From contig NZ_CAUI01000005.1 in NCBI RefSeq assembly GCF_000350165.1, forward strand, positions 836,506 to 900,505: a stretch of DNA of 64,000 bases, written 5' to 3'. The notes below the pieces were generated by a model, which was not told the DNA's origin, did no database searches, and was given only the letters and a program-made list of their open reading frames with translations. This document shows, one piece after another, positions 15,226-25,100 of this stretch. The stretch is from Halanaerobium saccharolyticum subsp. saccharolyticum DSM 6643. Lineage in GTDB: Bacteria > Bacillota > Halanaerobiia > Halanaerobiales > Halanaerobiaceae. Positions within the stretch are counted from its first letter, which is position 1. Every line of letters starts with the position of its first letter. Both the position numbers and the translations under genes were made by a program.

Positions 15226-17670
15226 ATGGCCACTAAAAAAATAGATCTAATCACAATCAAAAATGATAAACTTTCTCTAAATATTAAAGGTAAGCCTCTG
15301 CATCCTGATCACGAAAAGGAGTTTCCAGAGGCAAATACGGCTCAGGCTGCCTGCAGTTTCAGTTCAAACTTAGAAGATGACTTTGACTTTAAATACCATG
15401 ATCCAGAAATGGATCAGCTCAAAAGAAGTCAATTTAATTCTATTAAAAGCTATCCCCTCTTTTTTGAATATCAGAATTATGATTTTTACATAGAAGCCGA
15501 GCTGCCAATTGAACTCTACCACCCCAATCGTGAAATTAGAGAATCTCTGTCACATCCCAATGACAATCCGAATGTGCTTTATGGCAGTGTCAATTTCGGC
15601 AGTGATATTGGTTATTCGGAATTTGAAATTAGAAGTAATTCTCGAGTGATTTTAACTTTAAAGTTAGAAGTATTTCCCAGTAAGATTGACTATCAAAAAG
15701 ACTACAACCAGCTTTTAGAAGAGGTAAACAAGGAAGTATATAATTTAGCCTATGACTTTTTAAGAAAAACCTATCAGGAAATGAAAATTTCTGAAAAGCA
15801 GAACATAACTGAGGCTGAGTTTTTTGTAATCATAGAAAATATTTTTGAAGATTTATTTAAAGCCTTAAAAAGAGTAGAAGAGTCACCTCACCACCGGATT
15901 ATTAGAAAAAGAAATGTCAGACCCGCCTCCAGAGTTAAAAAAGTCGGCAGACAGAGCCTCAAATGGTTAAATAAGAACAGCCGCCACTATGACAAAGAGC
16001 TTAAACTGCCGGAAAAGATGCTGGCAGTGGAGAAAAAATTGAGTTATGATAATTTTGAAAATAAATTTATCAAGTGGAGTTTTTCTGAACTGATCAAAAG
16101 ACTCAAACACTTTAAAATTAATTATATTAATTCAAAAAGAAATCCTGATCAGAATTTAGTCACTAAAATTGAGAAGATGATTAGAAAGTTGAAATTAAAG
16201 CTTAATCATTCATTTTTGGCTGAAGTTGGTGAGCTGCAGAAAATTGATTCAATTTCATTAGTGCTGCAGATGGCCCCCGGATATAAAGAATTATATAAGT
16301 ATTATTTAATGCTTTTAAAGGGACTTTCTCTCAATGGAGATATCTTTAGGCTTTCAATTAAACAACTCTGGCAGCTCTATGAATACTGGACCTTTCTCAA
16401 ATTAAACAGCCTGCTGCAGGATAAATACAAAATGCTCAAAAATAATATTATTGAATTAGATTACAGCGGCATCAATGTTACTTTATCTCAGGGAGCCTCA
16501 GCCGAGGTCGAATACCAGAATCCAATTACCGGTGAGAAATTCACTTTAAGCTATAATAGATCAAGTGGAGATAGTATCACTACCAATCAGAAACCGGATA
16601 ACATTTTATCACTTAGTAAAAATGATTCTGAGCACCAGTATAAATTTATTTTTGATGCTAAATATCGGCTTAATCAGGCAGAAGAGGGAACAGGCTATGG
16701 CAGTCGCTATGATTATATTCCTGGCCCTGAAGAATCTGACATCAATACCATGCACCGCTACCGGGATGCAGTAGCAGCAGAAATGGGAGCAGATTACAGA
16801 AGAACAATGGTTGGGGCCTATGTGCTTTTTCCCTACCATGATCAAGAAAAATTTAAAGAACACAAATTCTATCAGAGTATAGAACAGGTTAATATTGGAG
16901 CCTTTCCATTTTTGCCGGGCAGTACAGAACTTTTAGCTAAATTTTTAGAAAATATTATTGATGAATCAGCTCAGAGTAACTTTGAGCGCAATCTGCTGCC
17001 GGCAGCTGCAGAAGAATTTAGACCAGAGTCAGAATTTAAGGTTGACCTGCTGCTTGGATCACTGAAAAGAAAAAAGCAGCTGCAGTATTTGTTAGATAAT
17101 AATTTATATTATTTACCCTTACAGCAGCAAGTTTTAAATTATAATTTAGAATACATTGCAATTTTTCAGAGTAAAGCAAAGTTTGGTCAGCAGAGTGGAG
17201 TCCGCTATTACGGCAGGATAAAAAATAAAAAAATAGTTGAAAGAAAAGAAATTAATTTTCCTTCAAGCAGTAAAAGAACTAATCATAATTATTTGCTCTT
17301 TGAAGTTGAAAGCTGGCAGCAGCTTGGTAAAAAGATTAAAGCAGAGGGTTATGGAGTCAGCGGCAGCCACATTTATTCAAATTTGATGCTGCTCAAAAAG
17401 GCTGATACCCTGCCTGAACTGAGTATCAGATCATTAAAAGAATGGCGGCTCTGGCTGGAATTAAAACGGCTCAAAGAAGATATCAAGCTTAAGTTGAAAA
17501 ATAATAATCTGGATCAGATTAATAAAATTGAGGGCTTTAAGGTTGGAGAAATTGAGCTTAAGCTGCAGGCTAATAAACTTCAGGCTGAGTTAAAAAATGA
17601 GCTCTTAGAATTTTCTTATTCAAAGTTTATTCAAAATCCAAGGGCTGTTTTAAATAAGATATATAAATAA
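15226..17670 (+). CDS. DUF2357 / PD-(D/E)XK nuclease (McrC-like) without a visible McrB partner
   Basis: An 814-residue protein whose N-terminal half resembles DUF2357 (about residues 60-330, rich in coiled, charged helices). It is followed by a PD-(D/E)XK nuclease core of the DUF524/PDDEXK_7 kind: acidic residues Glu427 and Glu429 in SAEVEY, KPDN with Asp458, and the strand FIFDAKYR with Asp477 and Lys479. Proteins of this type act like McrC, the nuclease arm of modification-dependent restriction, and normally pair with an AAA+ GTPase. No such gene is present on either side. A C-terminal region of about 200 residues (after 590) is of unknown fold. The start ATG follows AAGGATG. It is the likely effector of the accessory stretch 11724-17670. 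Confidence 0.7.
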   Translation: MATKKIDLITIKNDKLSLNIKGKPLHPDHEKEFPEANTAQAACSFSSNLEDDFDFKYHDPEMDQLKRSQFNSIKSYPLFFEYQNYDFYIEAELPIELYHPNREIRESLSHPNDNPNVLYGSVNFGSDIGYSEFEIRSNSRVILTLKLEVFPSKIDYQKDYNQLLEEVNKEVYNLAYDFLRKTYQEMKISEKQNITEAEFFVIIENIFEDLFKALKRVEESPHHRIIRKRNVRPASRVKKVGRQSLKWLNKNSRHYDKELKLPEKMLAVEKKLSYDNFENKFIKWSFSELIKRLKHFKINYINSKRNPDQNLVTKIEKMIRKLKLKLNHSFLAEVGELQKIDSISLVLQMAPGYKELYKYYLMLLKGLSLNGDIFRLSIKQLWQLYEYWTFLKLNSLLQDKYKMLKNNIIELDYSGINVTLSQGASAEVEYQNPITGEKFTLSYNRSSGDSITTNQKPDNILSLSKNDSEHQYKFIFDAKYRLNQAEEGTGYGSRYDYIPGPEESDINTMHRYRDAVAAEMGADYRRTMVGAYVLFPYHDQEKFKEHKFYQSIEQVNIGAFPFLPGSTELLAKFLENIIDESAQSNFERNLLPAAAEEFRPESEFKVDLLLGSLKRKKQLQYLLDNNLYYLPLQQQVLNYNLEYIAIFQSKAKFGQQSGVRYYGRIKNKKIVERKEINFPSSSKRTNHNYLLFEVESWQQLGKKIKAEGYGVSGSHIYSNLMLLKKADTLPELSIRSLKEWRLWLELKRLKEDIKLKLKNNNLDQINKIEGFKVGEIELKLQANKLQAELKNELLEFSYSKFIQNPRAVLNKIYK

Positions 17671-17783
17671 TTAGTCGAATTAAAAAGAATATTATACATA
17701 AGTTTTGAACTTCTAGCTTGATTTAAAAAAGCAGCTGCATTTTAAAATAGAATATTAAATTATAATTGAGGAAGTGACACGAG

Positions 17784-18680
17784 ATGAAAATTGATTTAAA
17801 TGACATTTTAGATAATATATATGGTGGAGTATATTATGTTGATCAAAACAGAAAGATAAGATATTGGAATAAAGAGGCTGCAGAAATTACAGGTTTTTCA
17901 AAAGCAGAAGTAATAGGAAAACATTGTTATGACAACATTCTCCAGCATGTAGATGATCAAGGAACTAATTTATGTCATAATGGCTGCCCACTTCATGCTA
18001 CAATGGAAGATGGCAAAAAAAGAGAGGCAAATGTATATTTACATCATAAAGATGGTCAGCGAATTCCAGTAACAATTAGAACTGTTCCTTTAAAAGATGA
18101 AAAGAATGAAATAGTAGGAGCGGTAGAATTATTTTTGAAAAATATAAAAATGAAGTCTTTAGAAGAAAAAATTAATGAATTAAAACAGGAAAATCATAGA
18201 GATAAATTAACTGAAATTAATAACCGAAACTATTTAGAAAAGATTTTAGCTGAAATAATTGAGCGAAATGATATAAATAAAGATAATATAGCATTTTGTT
18301 TTTTAGATGTTGATGATTTTAAATATATAAATGATAATTATGGTCATTTAGTTGGAGACAGAATTTTAGCGATGATTGCTAATACCCTAAAAAATAATCT
18401 GAGAGATGCTGATAAAGCTTTTAGATGGGGCGGAGATGAATTCGCGCTAATACTCTTTGATATAAATAATAACACATATCTTAAAAATTTATTAGAAAGA
18501 CTTAAATTATTAATTAATGAATCTTTTATCGAACACAAGCAGGAAAAGATAAATGTTACAATGTCTTTTGGTGCTACTAAATTTAGCAAAAATGATACAA
18601 TTGAATCTCTTACCAAAAGAGCAGATAATAACATGTATGAAAGTAAAAAACAGGGCAAAAATCAGATTACAGTGAACTGA
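17784..18680 (+). CDS. PAS-GGDEF diguanylate cyclase with cysteine-bearing PAS
   Basis: A 298-residue soluble protein. A PAS domain covers about residues 5-120. Its loop contains Cys48 and the segment GTNLCHNGCPL with Cys64 and Cys68, a pattern I associate with a subset of redox- or metal-responsive PAS domains. A short coiled linker (about 125-145) leads to a GGDEF domain with the intact signature RWGGDEFALIL near 213-223. This predicts active synthesis of c-di-GMP. The usual upstream RxxD product-inhibition site is not obvious: LRDADKAFRWGGDEF holds an RD five residues earlier than expected. There is no membrane segment, so the signal is cytoplasmic. The gene appears to be monocistronic. 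Confidence 0.9.
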   Translation: MKIDLNDILDNIYGGVYYVDQNRKIRYWNKEAAEITGFSKAEVIGKHCYDNILQHVDDQGTNLCHNGCPLHATMEDGKKREANVYLHHKDGQRIPVTIRTVPLKDEKNEIVGAVELFLKNIKMKSLEEKINELKQENHRDKLTEINNRNYLEKILAEIIERNDINKDNIAFCFLDVDDFKYINDNYGHLVGDRILAMIANTLKNNLRDADKAFRWGGDEFALILFDINNNTYLKNLLERLKLLINESFIEHKQEKINVTMSFGATKFSKNDTIESLTKRADNNMYESKKQGKNQITVN

Positions 18681-18734
18681 TATTCAAATAATTTTAATAA
18701 TATTATTTCAGATTCTAATCAGAGGATTGATATT

Positions 18735-18971
18735 ATGCTGACTATTAAATGTGCTAAATGTAAAACTAAACTTTTTAAATACAAAAAAATTGGGCAGGGA
18801 AAAGTTCTTCGCTGCTGGAAATCTAAAATAACAAGACTCTATGATGGAAAAGTTTCAGGCCGGGACTTTGTCTGTGGACATTGTGGAAATGTCATCGCCG
18901 AAATCAAAGATGACCGGCTTGAGATGAATAGTGATGCTTTTACTTATACTGGAACCAAAATTAGGAAATAA
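18735..18971 (+). CDS. Small zinc-ribbon protein
   Basis: A 78-residue product with two CxxC pairs: CAKC at residues 6-9 and CGHC near 48-51. Together these form a zinc ribbon, separated by a basic stretch with a further lone Cys near 28. The tail (DDRLEMNSDAFTYTGTKIRK) is polar. Similar short ribbons are often nucleic-acid or ribosome-associated, but nothing specific can be assigned. AGAGGA lies before the ATG. It stands 55 bases after the PAS-GGDEF gene and 86 before kptA. Confidence 0.75.
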   Translation: MLTIKCAKCKTKLFKYKKIGQGKVLRCWKSKITRLYDGKVSGRDFVCGHCGNVIAEIKDDRLEMNSDAFTYTGTKIRK

Positions 18972-19056
18972 TTAAATAGCTGAACGCTTTTTAACTTAAA
19001 AATTTTTTCTTTAAAAAATCAAAAAATGAGAATAAATAATTATTGGGTGATTCTTA

Positions 19057-19611
19057 ATGAATAAAACAAAACTTTCGAAAACAGTCTCCTATATTCTGAG
19101 GCACCATCCGGAAGACTTTGATTTGAAACTGGCAGCAGATGCTTCAGTTAAAACAGATAAGTTACTGGCTGCTCTGCAAAATAGATTTCAGGATATAACT
19201 AAAGTAGATTTAATTCAGCTGGTAAAGAATGATTCTAAAGGACGCTTCAGTTTTTTAGATAATAAAGAAAGAATTAGAGCTAATTATGGTCACAGCATTG
19301 AAGGAGTTAGCCCTGATTATCAAGCCGTAGAACCTCCAGAGATTCTCTATCACGGAACAAGGCCGGAGGTTAAAACTAAAATTATGGCTGCCGGGCTGAA
19401 GCCAATGGCCAGAAATTATGTTCACTTAAGTCTTGGAGTTAAGGAAGCTAAAAAAGTGGCCCGCAGGAGAACCAGGCAGCCGGTAATCTTTAAGGTCAAA
19501 GCTCTGAAAGCCCATCATGAGGGACAGGACTTTTATAAAACAGCCAAAGATATTTATCTGACAGATGAAATTTCTGCTATATATTTATCATTATTAACTG
19601 AAAACGACTAA
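19057..19611 (+). CDS. kptA: RNA 2'-phosphotransferase, Tpt1/KptA family
   Basis: A 184-residue protein of standard length. It has SKTVSYILRHHPE at the N-terminus (the conserved LRH), GRFSFLDNKERIRANYGHS in the middle, YHGTRPE near 98 and YVHLSLG near 122, the NAD+-binding signature of KptA. The enzyme moves an internal RNA 2'-phosphate to NAD+, giving ADP-ribose 1'',2''-cyclic phosphate. In eukaryotes this finishes tRNA splicing. Its bacterial role is unsettled, with RNA repair and NAD+-capping or ADP-ribosylation discussed. The gene stands alone; no RNA ligase or RNA-repair partner is adjacent. Confidence 0.93.
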   Translation: MNKTKLSKTVSYILRHHPEDFDLKLAADASVKTDKLLAALQNRFQDITKVDLIQLVKNDSKGRFSFLDNKERIRANYGHSIEGVSPDYQAVEPPEILYHGTRPEVKTKIMAAGLKPMARNYVHLSLGVKEAKKVARRRTRQPVIFKVKALKAHHEGQDFYKTAKDIYLTDEISAIYLSLLTEND

Positions 19612-19655
19612 ACTTAAAGCTTAGATAAAATAAATCAGTAAGGGAAGTGTAGTCT

Positions 19656-20570
19656 TTGATCTATTTATTTTTAGCAGTCTTATGCAGTTCATCAATTGCT
19701 TTAATCTTTAAATTCAGCGAATCAAATAATTTAAATAGATATCTAGTTACTTCGATTAATTATTTTACTGCAGCAGCAATTTCTTTATTTCTCATTTTTA
19801 ATCAGGGGATTAAGTTTTTTGATTTTAATCACAGTGATTTTAGGGCAAATTTCAACCGCGTTATTTTTGAGGGAGAAGGATTATTTTCGGCTCAATCCAG
19901 TCAGCAGTGGGCAACTTTAATTGGCTTGGCTGCCGGTATTTTTTTCTTCACCTCTTTTATCTATTATCAAAAGAGTGTACGCGAAAATGGAGCCAGCCTG
20001 GCCGGAACTTTCGGCAAGTTAGGAATTTTAATTCCGATGCTCTTTGCAATAATTATCTGGCGGGAATATCCAGAAGACTTGCAGTGGGTTGGTATTCTGC
20101 TGGCTATTAGTTCAATTATTCTGGTTAACTTTCCTTTTAAGAAGGACTTAGGGCAGGCTCTGAGGTTAAATTTAATCTTTCTTTTTCTCTACGGTGGTAT
20201 TGCAGAATTTAGCAATAAGATATTTCAAAAATATGCTCTGGTTAATTATAAGGTATTATTTTTGTTCTGGGTTTTCTTTTCTGCTTTTTTGATCAGTTCT
20301 TTCTATAGTTTTAAAAAGGTAGGCCGCTATCCCAAAAAATCAGAACTATTAACCGGATTTGCAGTTGGGATTCCCAATCTGTTTTCTTCATTTTTTCTGA
20401 TCAGCGCCTTAAACTATCTTAAAACAGCAGTTGTCTTTCCGATATTCAGTGCAGGAAGTATTGTTTTGATAACGGCTGCAGGCTGTTTGTTTTTTGGCGA
20501 AAAACTAAAGACTAAAGAATGGCTTTCGATTTTGATGACAGTAGTGGCCTTAATTTTAATCAATATCTAA
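19656..20570 (+). CDS. EamA/DMT-superfamily transporter
   Basis: A 304-residue membrane protein with about ten hydrophobic segments starting at the very N-terminus (IYLFLAVLCSSSIALIFKF). Two EamA repeats can be traced, the second ending in the typical AAGCLFFGEKLKTKEWLSI followed by a last helix. The start is TTG at 19656, about ten bases behind AGGGAAGTG. It probably exports or imports a small metabolite; substrates of this superfamily cannot be predicted from sequence. It lies 44 bases after kptA with no functional link visible. Confidence 0.85.
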   Translation: MIYLFLAVLCSSSIALIFKFSESNNLNRYLVTSINYFTAAAISLFLIFNQGIKFFDFNHSDFRANFNRVIFEGEGLFSAQSSQQWATLIGLAAGIFFFTSFIYYQKSVRENGASLAGTFGKLGILIPMLFAIIIWREYPEDLQWVGILLAISSIILVNFPFKKDLGQALRLNLIFLFLYGGIAEFSNKIFQKYALVNYKVLFLFWVFFSAFLISSFYSFKKVGRYPKKSELLTGFAVGIPNLFSSFFLISALNYLKTAVVFPIFSAGSIVLITAAGCLFFGEKLKTKEWLSILMTVVALILINI

Positions 20571-20659
20571 AGCCAATAAAAATATTATCTGCTCAAATAA
20601 GTTGATCAGAAAGCTTTAAATCCTAAAAATAACTAAAAGATAGGAGTTATGATTATATA

Positions 20660-21160
20660 ATGAAAGAAATTTTTGAAAGAAGAAGTATTAGAAAATATAC
20701 AGCTGAGAAAGTTGAAAAAGAAAAAATAAAAAAGATTGTTAAAGCTGGCTTTGCAGCACCTTCCTGTGGAAATCAGCGGATAAACCACTTCATAATTATA
20801 AAAAACAAAAAAATATTAAATAGTATTGCTGATATACATGGGTATGCAGAGGCCCTTCGAGAAGCTGATACGGCTGTAGCTGTCTGTGCAAATTTAGAAG
20901 AAGAGCTTTATCAAGGTTTTTGGGTACAGGATTGTGCTGCTGCAGCTGAAAATATGCTGACAGAAGCAGTTCATTTGGGTTTAGGAGCTGTCTGGCTTGG
21001 AGTTTATCCTAAAGAGAGAATTATAGAGCATGTAAATTCTATTTTAGAAATTCCTGAAAAAGTAAAGGTTCTTTCAATAATTTCTCTCGGTTATCCAGCA
21101 GAAGAAAAAGAAGCTTCAGATAGATATATAGAAGCTAAAGTTCATTTTGATAAATGGTAG
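20660..21160 (+). CDS. Nitroreductase-family flavoprotein
   Basis: A 166-residue protein, typical of short NADH-dependent FMN nitroreductases. It opens with IFERRSIRKYT, the FMN-phosphate-binding RRSIRxY motif, and has AAPSCGNQR near 31-39 and WVQDCAAAAENMLTEA then GLGAVWLGVYP in the second half. It would reduce nitro compounds, quinones or flavins; the true substrate is unknown. TAGGAG lies ahead of the ATG. It is 38 bases before the MBL hydrolase gene and may share its transcript. Confidence 0.88.
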   Translation: MKEIFERRSIRKYTAEKVEKEKIKKIVKAGFAAPSCGNQRINHFIIIKNKKILNSIADIHGYAEALREADTAVAVCANLEEELYQGFWVQDCAAAAENMLTEAVHLGLGAVWLGVYPKERIIEHVNSILEIPEKVKVLSIISLGYPAEEKEASDRYIEAKVHFDKW

Positions 21161-21198
21161 TATGAGTTTCTTCAATATATTCAAAAAAGGTGATAAAA

Positions 21199-22035
21199 AT
21201 GAAATTAAAAGTTTTAGTTGAAAATAATACCTTAATTGACCGCTACTTTAGAGGAGAACCTGGTGTTTCCTATTATCTTGAAGCTGATGGCAAAAAGATA
21301 TTATTTGATACCGGCTATTCTGATCTTTTTATAGAAAATGCTAAAAAAATGGGCATAGATTTATTAGATTTGGATTATCTTGTGCTTTCCCACAGCCATC
21401 TTGATCACACTTGGGGCTTACAGCATTTAATTCAATTTTATACTGAAGCCCAAATTGAAAATAGGAAATATAAAAAACCTATACTAGTGACCCATCCTGA
21501 AACTTTTGCTTCCAGAAAGGTAGGAGGAATTGATCAGATTGGCTCTTTGATTTCTAAGGAAAGGGCAGGCCATCATTTTGATTTAAATTTGAGCAGAGAA
21601 TATATTCAGCTGACTGAAAATCTAGTTTTTTTAGGAGAAATTGAGAGAAATAATAATTTTGAAGCTCAAAATCCTATCGGAAAAGTAATAATTAGCGGTA
21701 ACGAAAAAGATGATTATATAATTGAAGATTCTGCCTTAGCTTATCAGACTTCTGAGGGATTAGTAATTATCACCGGCTGCTCACATGCTGGGATCTGCAA
21801 TATCATAGAAGAGGCCAAAGATATATTTAAGGATGATAGAATAATTGATGTAATTGGTGGCTTTCATCTGCAGAATCCTTCCAAAAAGCAGCTGGAAGGA
21901 ACAAAAACTTATTTTGAAAATCTTAAACCTAAAGTTATTCACGCATCGCACTGCACGGATCTGCATTCTAAAATAGAATTAGCTCAAGTAGTAGATCTTA
22001 AAAAAGTTGGGGTAGGACTGGAATTAATTTATTAA
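21199..22035 (+). CDS. MBL-fold metallohydrolase
   Basis: ATG at 21199 is used, since a GTG at 21190 is part of the AAAGGTG binding site. The 278-residue protein carries the zinc signature SHSHLDHTWG near residues 67-76, a further ligand region at TGCSHAGICN near 195 and a closing SHCTD. The layout (GVSYYLEADGKKILFDTGYS at the start, late GCSHAG) is that of the group annotated as methanopterin-biosynthesis-type beta-ribofuranosylaminobenzene phosphate synthase-like hydrolases. That name should not be taken as function here, since no methanopterin pathway is evident. It is preceded by the nitroreductase gene and followed by the giant activase gene. Confidence 0.85.
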   Translation: MKLKVLVENNTLIDRYFRGEPGVSYYLEADGKKILFDTGYSDLFIENAKKMGIDLLDLDYLVLSHSHLDHTWGLQHLIQFYTEAQIENRKYKKPILVTHPETFASRKVGGIDQIGSLISKERAGHHFDLNLSREYIQLTENLVFLGEIERNNNFEAQNPIGKVIISGNEKDDYIIEDSALAYQTSEGLVIITGCSHAGICNIIEEAKDIFKDDRIIDVIGGFHLQNPSKKQLEGTKTYFENLKPKVIHASHCTDLHSKIELAQVVDLKKVGVGLELIY

Positions 22036-22111
22036 ATTTATCTAAAACCCAACTCAGATAAGATGGAATGTTTTTAATGTCTACAGATAAAAAAATATGG
22101 AGGCGATAACC

Positions 22112-25100
22112 TTGAATTCTATAGGAATTTGTATGGGATCATCTAAAATAAAAGTCCTTAAAACAAAAAGAAATAGTAATGACTTGAAAATTGTAGATTT
22201 TAAGGGACTTCCACATGAGGGCAGTGCAGTTAAAACTTTGGAAAAAATACTGGCTGATTTTAACTTAGATGAAGAAATTAATTTTGCAGTTACAGGTCGT
22301 AAATCCAAAAAATTTGTTAACCTTCCCTCTCTTTCAGAACCTGAGGCTACAGAGCTTGCATATAACCATATAAAGGACAAATATCCTGCTGTTGAAGCAA
22401 TTGTAAGTGCAGGTGGAGAAACCTTTATGGCTTATGAACTAGATGAAAGAGGGAGAATAGCGGATGTTCACAGCGGTAATAAATGTGCTTCCGGAACGGG
22501 TGAGTTTTTTCTGCAGCAGCTAAAAAGAATGGATATCAAATTGGAAGAGGCGATGGAAATTGCTCAATTAGATAATCCCTATCATCTTTCCGGTAGATGT
22601 TCAGTTTTTTGTAAAAGTGACTGTACACATGCTTTAAATAAGGGAGAAGAAAAGGGAAAGATTGTTGCTGGTTTGTGCAGTATGATGGCAGATAAAATTA
22701 TGGAATTACTTTCTAATTTTAAAGCACAATCAATTATGGTAGTTGGAGGAAGTAGTAAAAATAAGGTAATGATTGATTACCTGAAGCAGAAGTTAACTGC
22801 AGTAATTGTGCCTGAAGAAGCGGATTATTTTGAGGCCTTAGGTACTGCTCTCTGGGGAGAAAAGTATGGAGATGATTTAGATTTAACTAATCTTTACAAT
22901 AAAGATCAGAGTTCTTTTAATTTTCTGCCCGCATTAGAGAACTATAGAGATAAAGTTAGTTTTAAAAATATGGAAACAGGAACAGCTAAGCCTGGAGATA
23001 GATGTATTCTTGGGATAGATGTGGGCTCAACGACTACTAAAGCAATAATTTTGAGAGTGGAAGATGATGCACTTTTAGCTTCTGTTTATTTAAGAACAAA
23101 TGGAGATCCAGTTAAAGCTGCCAGAAAATGTTATACAAAACTGGCAGAGAAAATTGGCGAGACAGAAATTGAAATTATAGGGCTTGGAGTAACCGGTTCT
23201 GGGAGACAGATTGTAGGTTTACATGCTCTTAGTAAATCAATTCACAATGAAATTATGGCCCATGCGAAAGCTGCTGTTTTTTTCGATAATGAAGTAGAAA
23301 CTATCTTTGAGATAGGTGGTCAGGATGCTAAATATACTTACATAGTCAACGAAGTACCAACTGATTATGCAATGAATGAGGCCTGTTCGGCAGGTACGGG
23401 TTCATTTTTAGAAGAAGCTGCAGCAGAATCTTTTAATATTGAAGTAGAGGCTATAGAAGAAATTGCTTTAAAGGGAAGAAAACCGCCAAATTTTAATGAT
23501 CAATGTTCAGCCTTTATTAGCAGTGATATTAAAAGTGCTGTCCAGGAAGGGCTAAAGGTTGAAGATATTTGTGCAGGCTTAGTATATTCTATCTGTTTGA
23601 ATTATACCAACAGAGTTAAAGGCAACCGAGCAGTTGGAGATAAGGTTTTCATGCAGGGAGGCGTCTGTTACAATAAGGCAGTACCGATTGCTATGGCAGC
23701 TCTCACAGAGAAGGAAATTATTGTACCACCAGAACCTGGTCTGATGGGAGCTTATGGAGAAGCACTGCTGGTAAAAAATAATTTAAAACTAGCACTAACT
23801 GAAGAGAAAGAATTTAAGCTAAAAGAACTTGCTGAAAGAAAGATAAAATATCATAAGTCTTTTGTCTGTCAGGGAGGTAAAGAAGACTGTGATCGCAGGT
23901 GTAAGATTAATGTAATGGAGATTGAAGGCGAAAAGCACCCTTTTGGAGGGGCCTGTAATAAATACGTTAATCTTTCTAATAATCTAGATTATGATGTCAA
24001 AAACTTAGACTATGTAAATCAAAGAGAAAAAATGGTTTATGAAAAATATTTTGCTGTGCCCAAAAAGAATAAAGTCAGAGGGAAAATAGGCATTAATCGC
24101 TCGCTTACAGTAAACACTCTACTTCCGCTTTATTCTAAGTTCTTTTCTGAGCTGGGCTATGAAGTTATTATTCCTGAAAATCCAGCAGAAGATGGTGTGC
24201 AAAAGCAGTCAGCTGCATTTTGTCATCCGGTGGGATTGAGTCACGGTTATATATATGACCTGCTTAAAAATCACAAGTATGATTATATATTTCTGCCTCA
24301 TGTTAAAGGCTTATATGTGGAAAATGGAGCTGATGAAAGTATGCTCTGCCCCCTGGCTCAAGCTGAGCCATATTATTTAGCTGCTGTTTGGCCTGAGCTA
24401 AAAGCAGATAATGTTTTTTCACCAGTAATTAATTTTCAAAAAGGTTTTATAGCTGCAGAAGAAAAATTTGTAGATATTGCTCTTAAATTAGGTTTATCTA
24501 AAAACAAAGCCCAGACTGCCTATCAGAAAGCAATTGAACATCAGCAGCAATTTAAAAAAGAGCTGAAATCAAAAGGGAAAGAAGTGCTCAGCTATCTTGA
24601 GCAAAATCCTGATCAAAAAGCAGTAGTCATTTTTGGCCGCCCTTATAATGCTTTTGTTTCAGAGGCTAATATGGGGATTTCTCATAAATTTGCTTCCCGT
24701 GGAGAAATAGTTTTACCCTATGATATGCTTAATCTTGAAGAAAGTGGAGTTTCTTCAAAAATGTACTGGTCAATGGGCCAGTTAATAATGAAGGGAACTA
24801 AAATTGTAAGTGAAAACCCAAATTTGTTTGCAGCCTATATAACAAATTTTAGCTGTGGACCTGATTCATTTCTTTTAAACTATTTCCGCAGAGAAAATGG
24901 AAGCAAACCTTCTTTAACCTTAGAGCTGGACAGTCATACAGCTGATGCTGGTTTAAATACCAGGATTGAAGCCTTTTTAGATGTTGTAGAAAGCTACCGA
25001 AAGCTCGAGGAAGATGAAGGGATTCCCAAAGCAGAAAGCAATTTTAAAAAAGCAGAAATAAAATATGATAATTCTGTCAGAGTAGTTGACTCAAAAGCTA

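Noticed and set aside
17784..20570. A functional link between kptA and the neighbouring zinc-ribbon and transporter genes
   Set aside because: Spacing is loose and no RNA-repair partner is present; proximity alone is not evidence.
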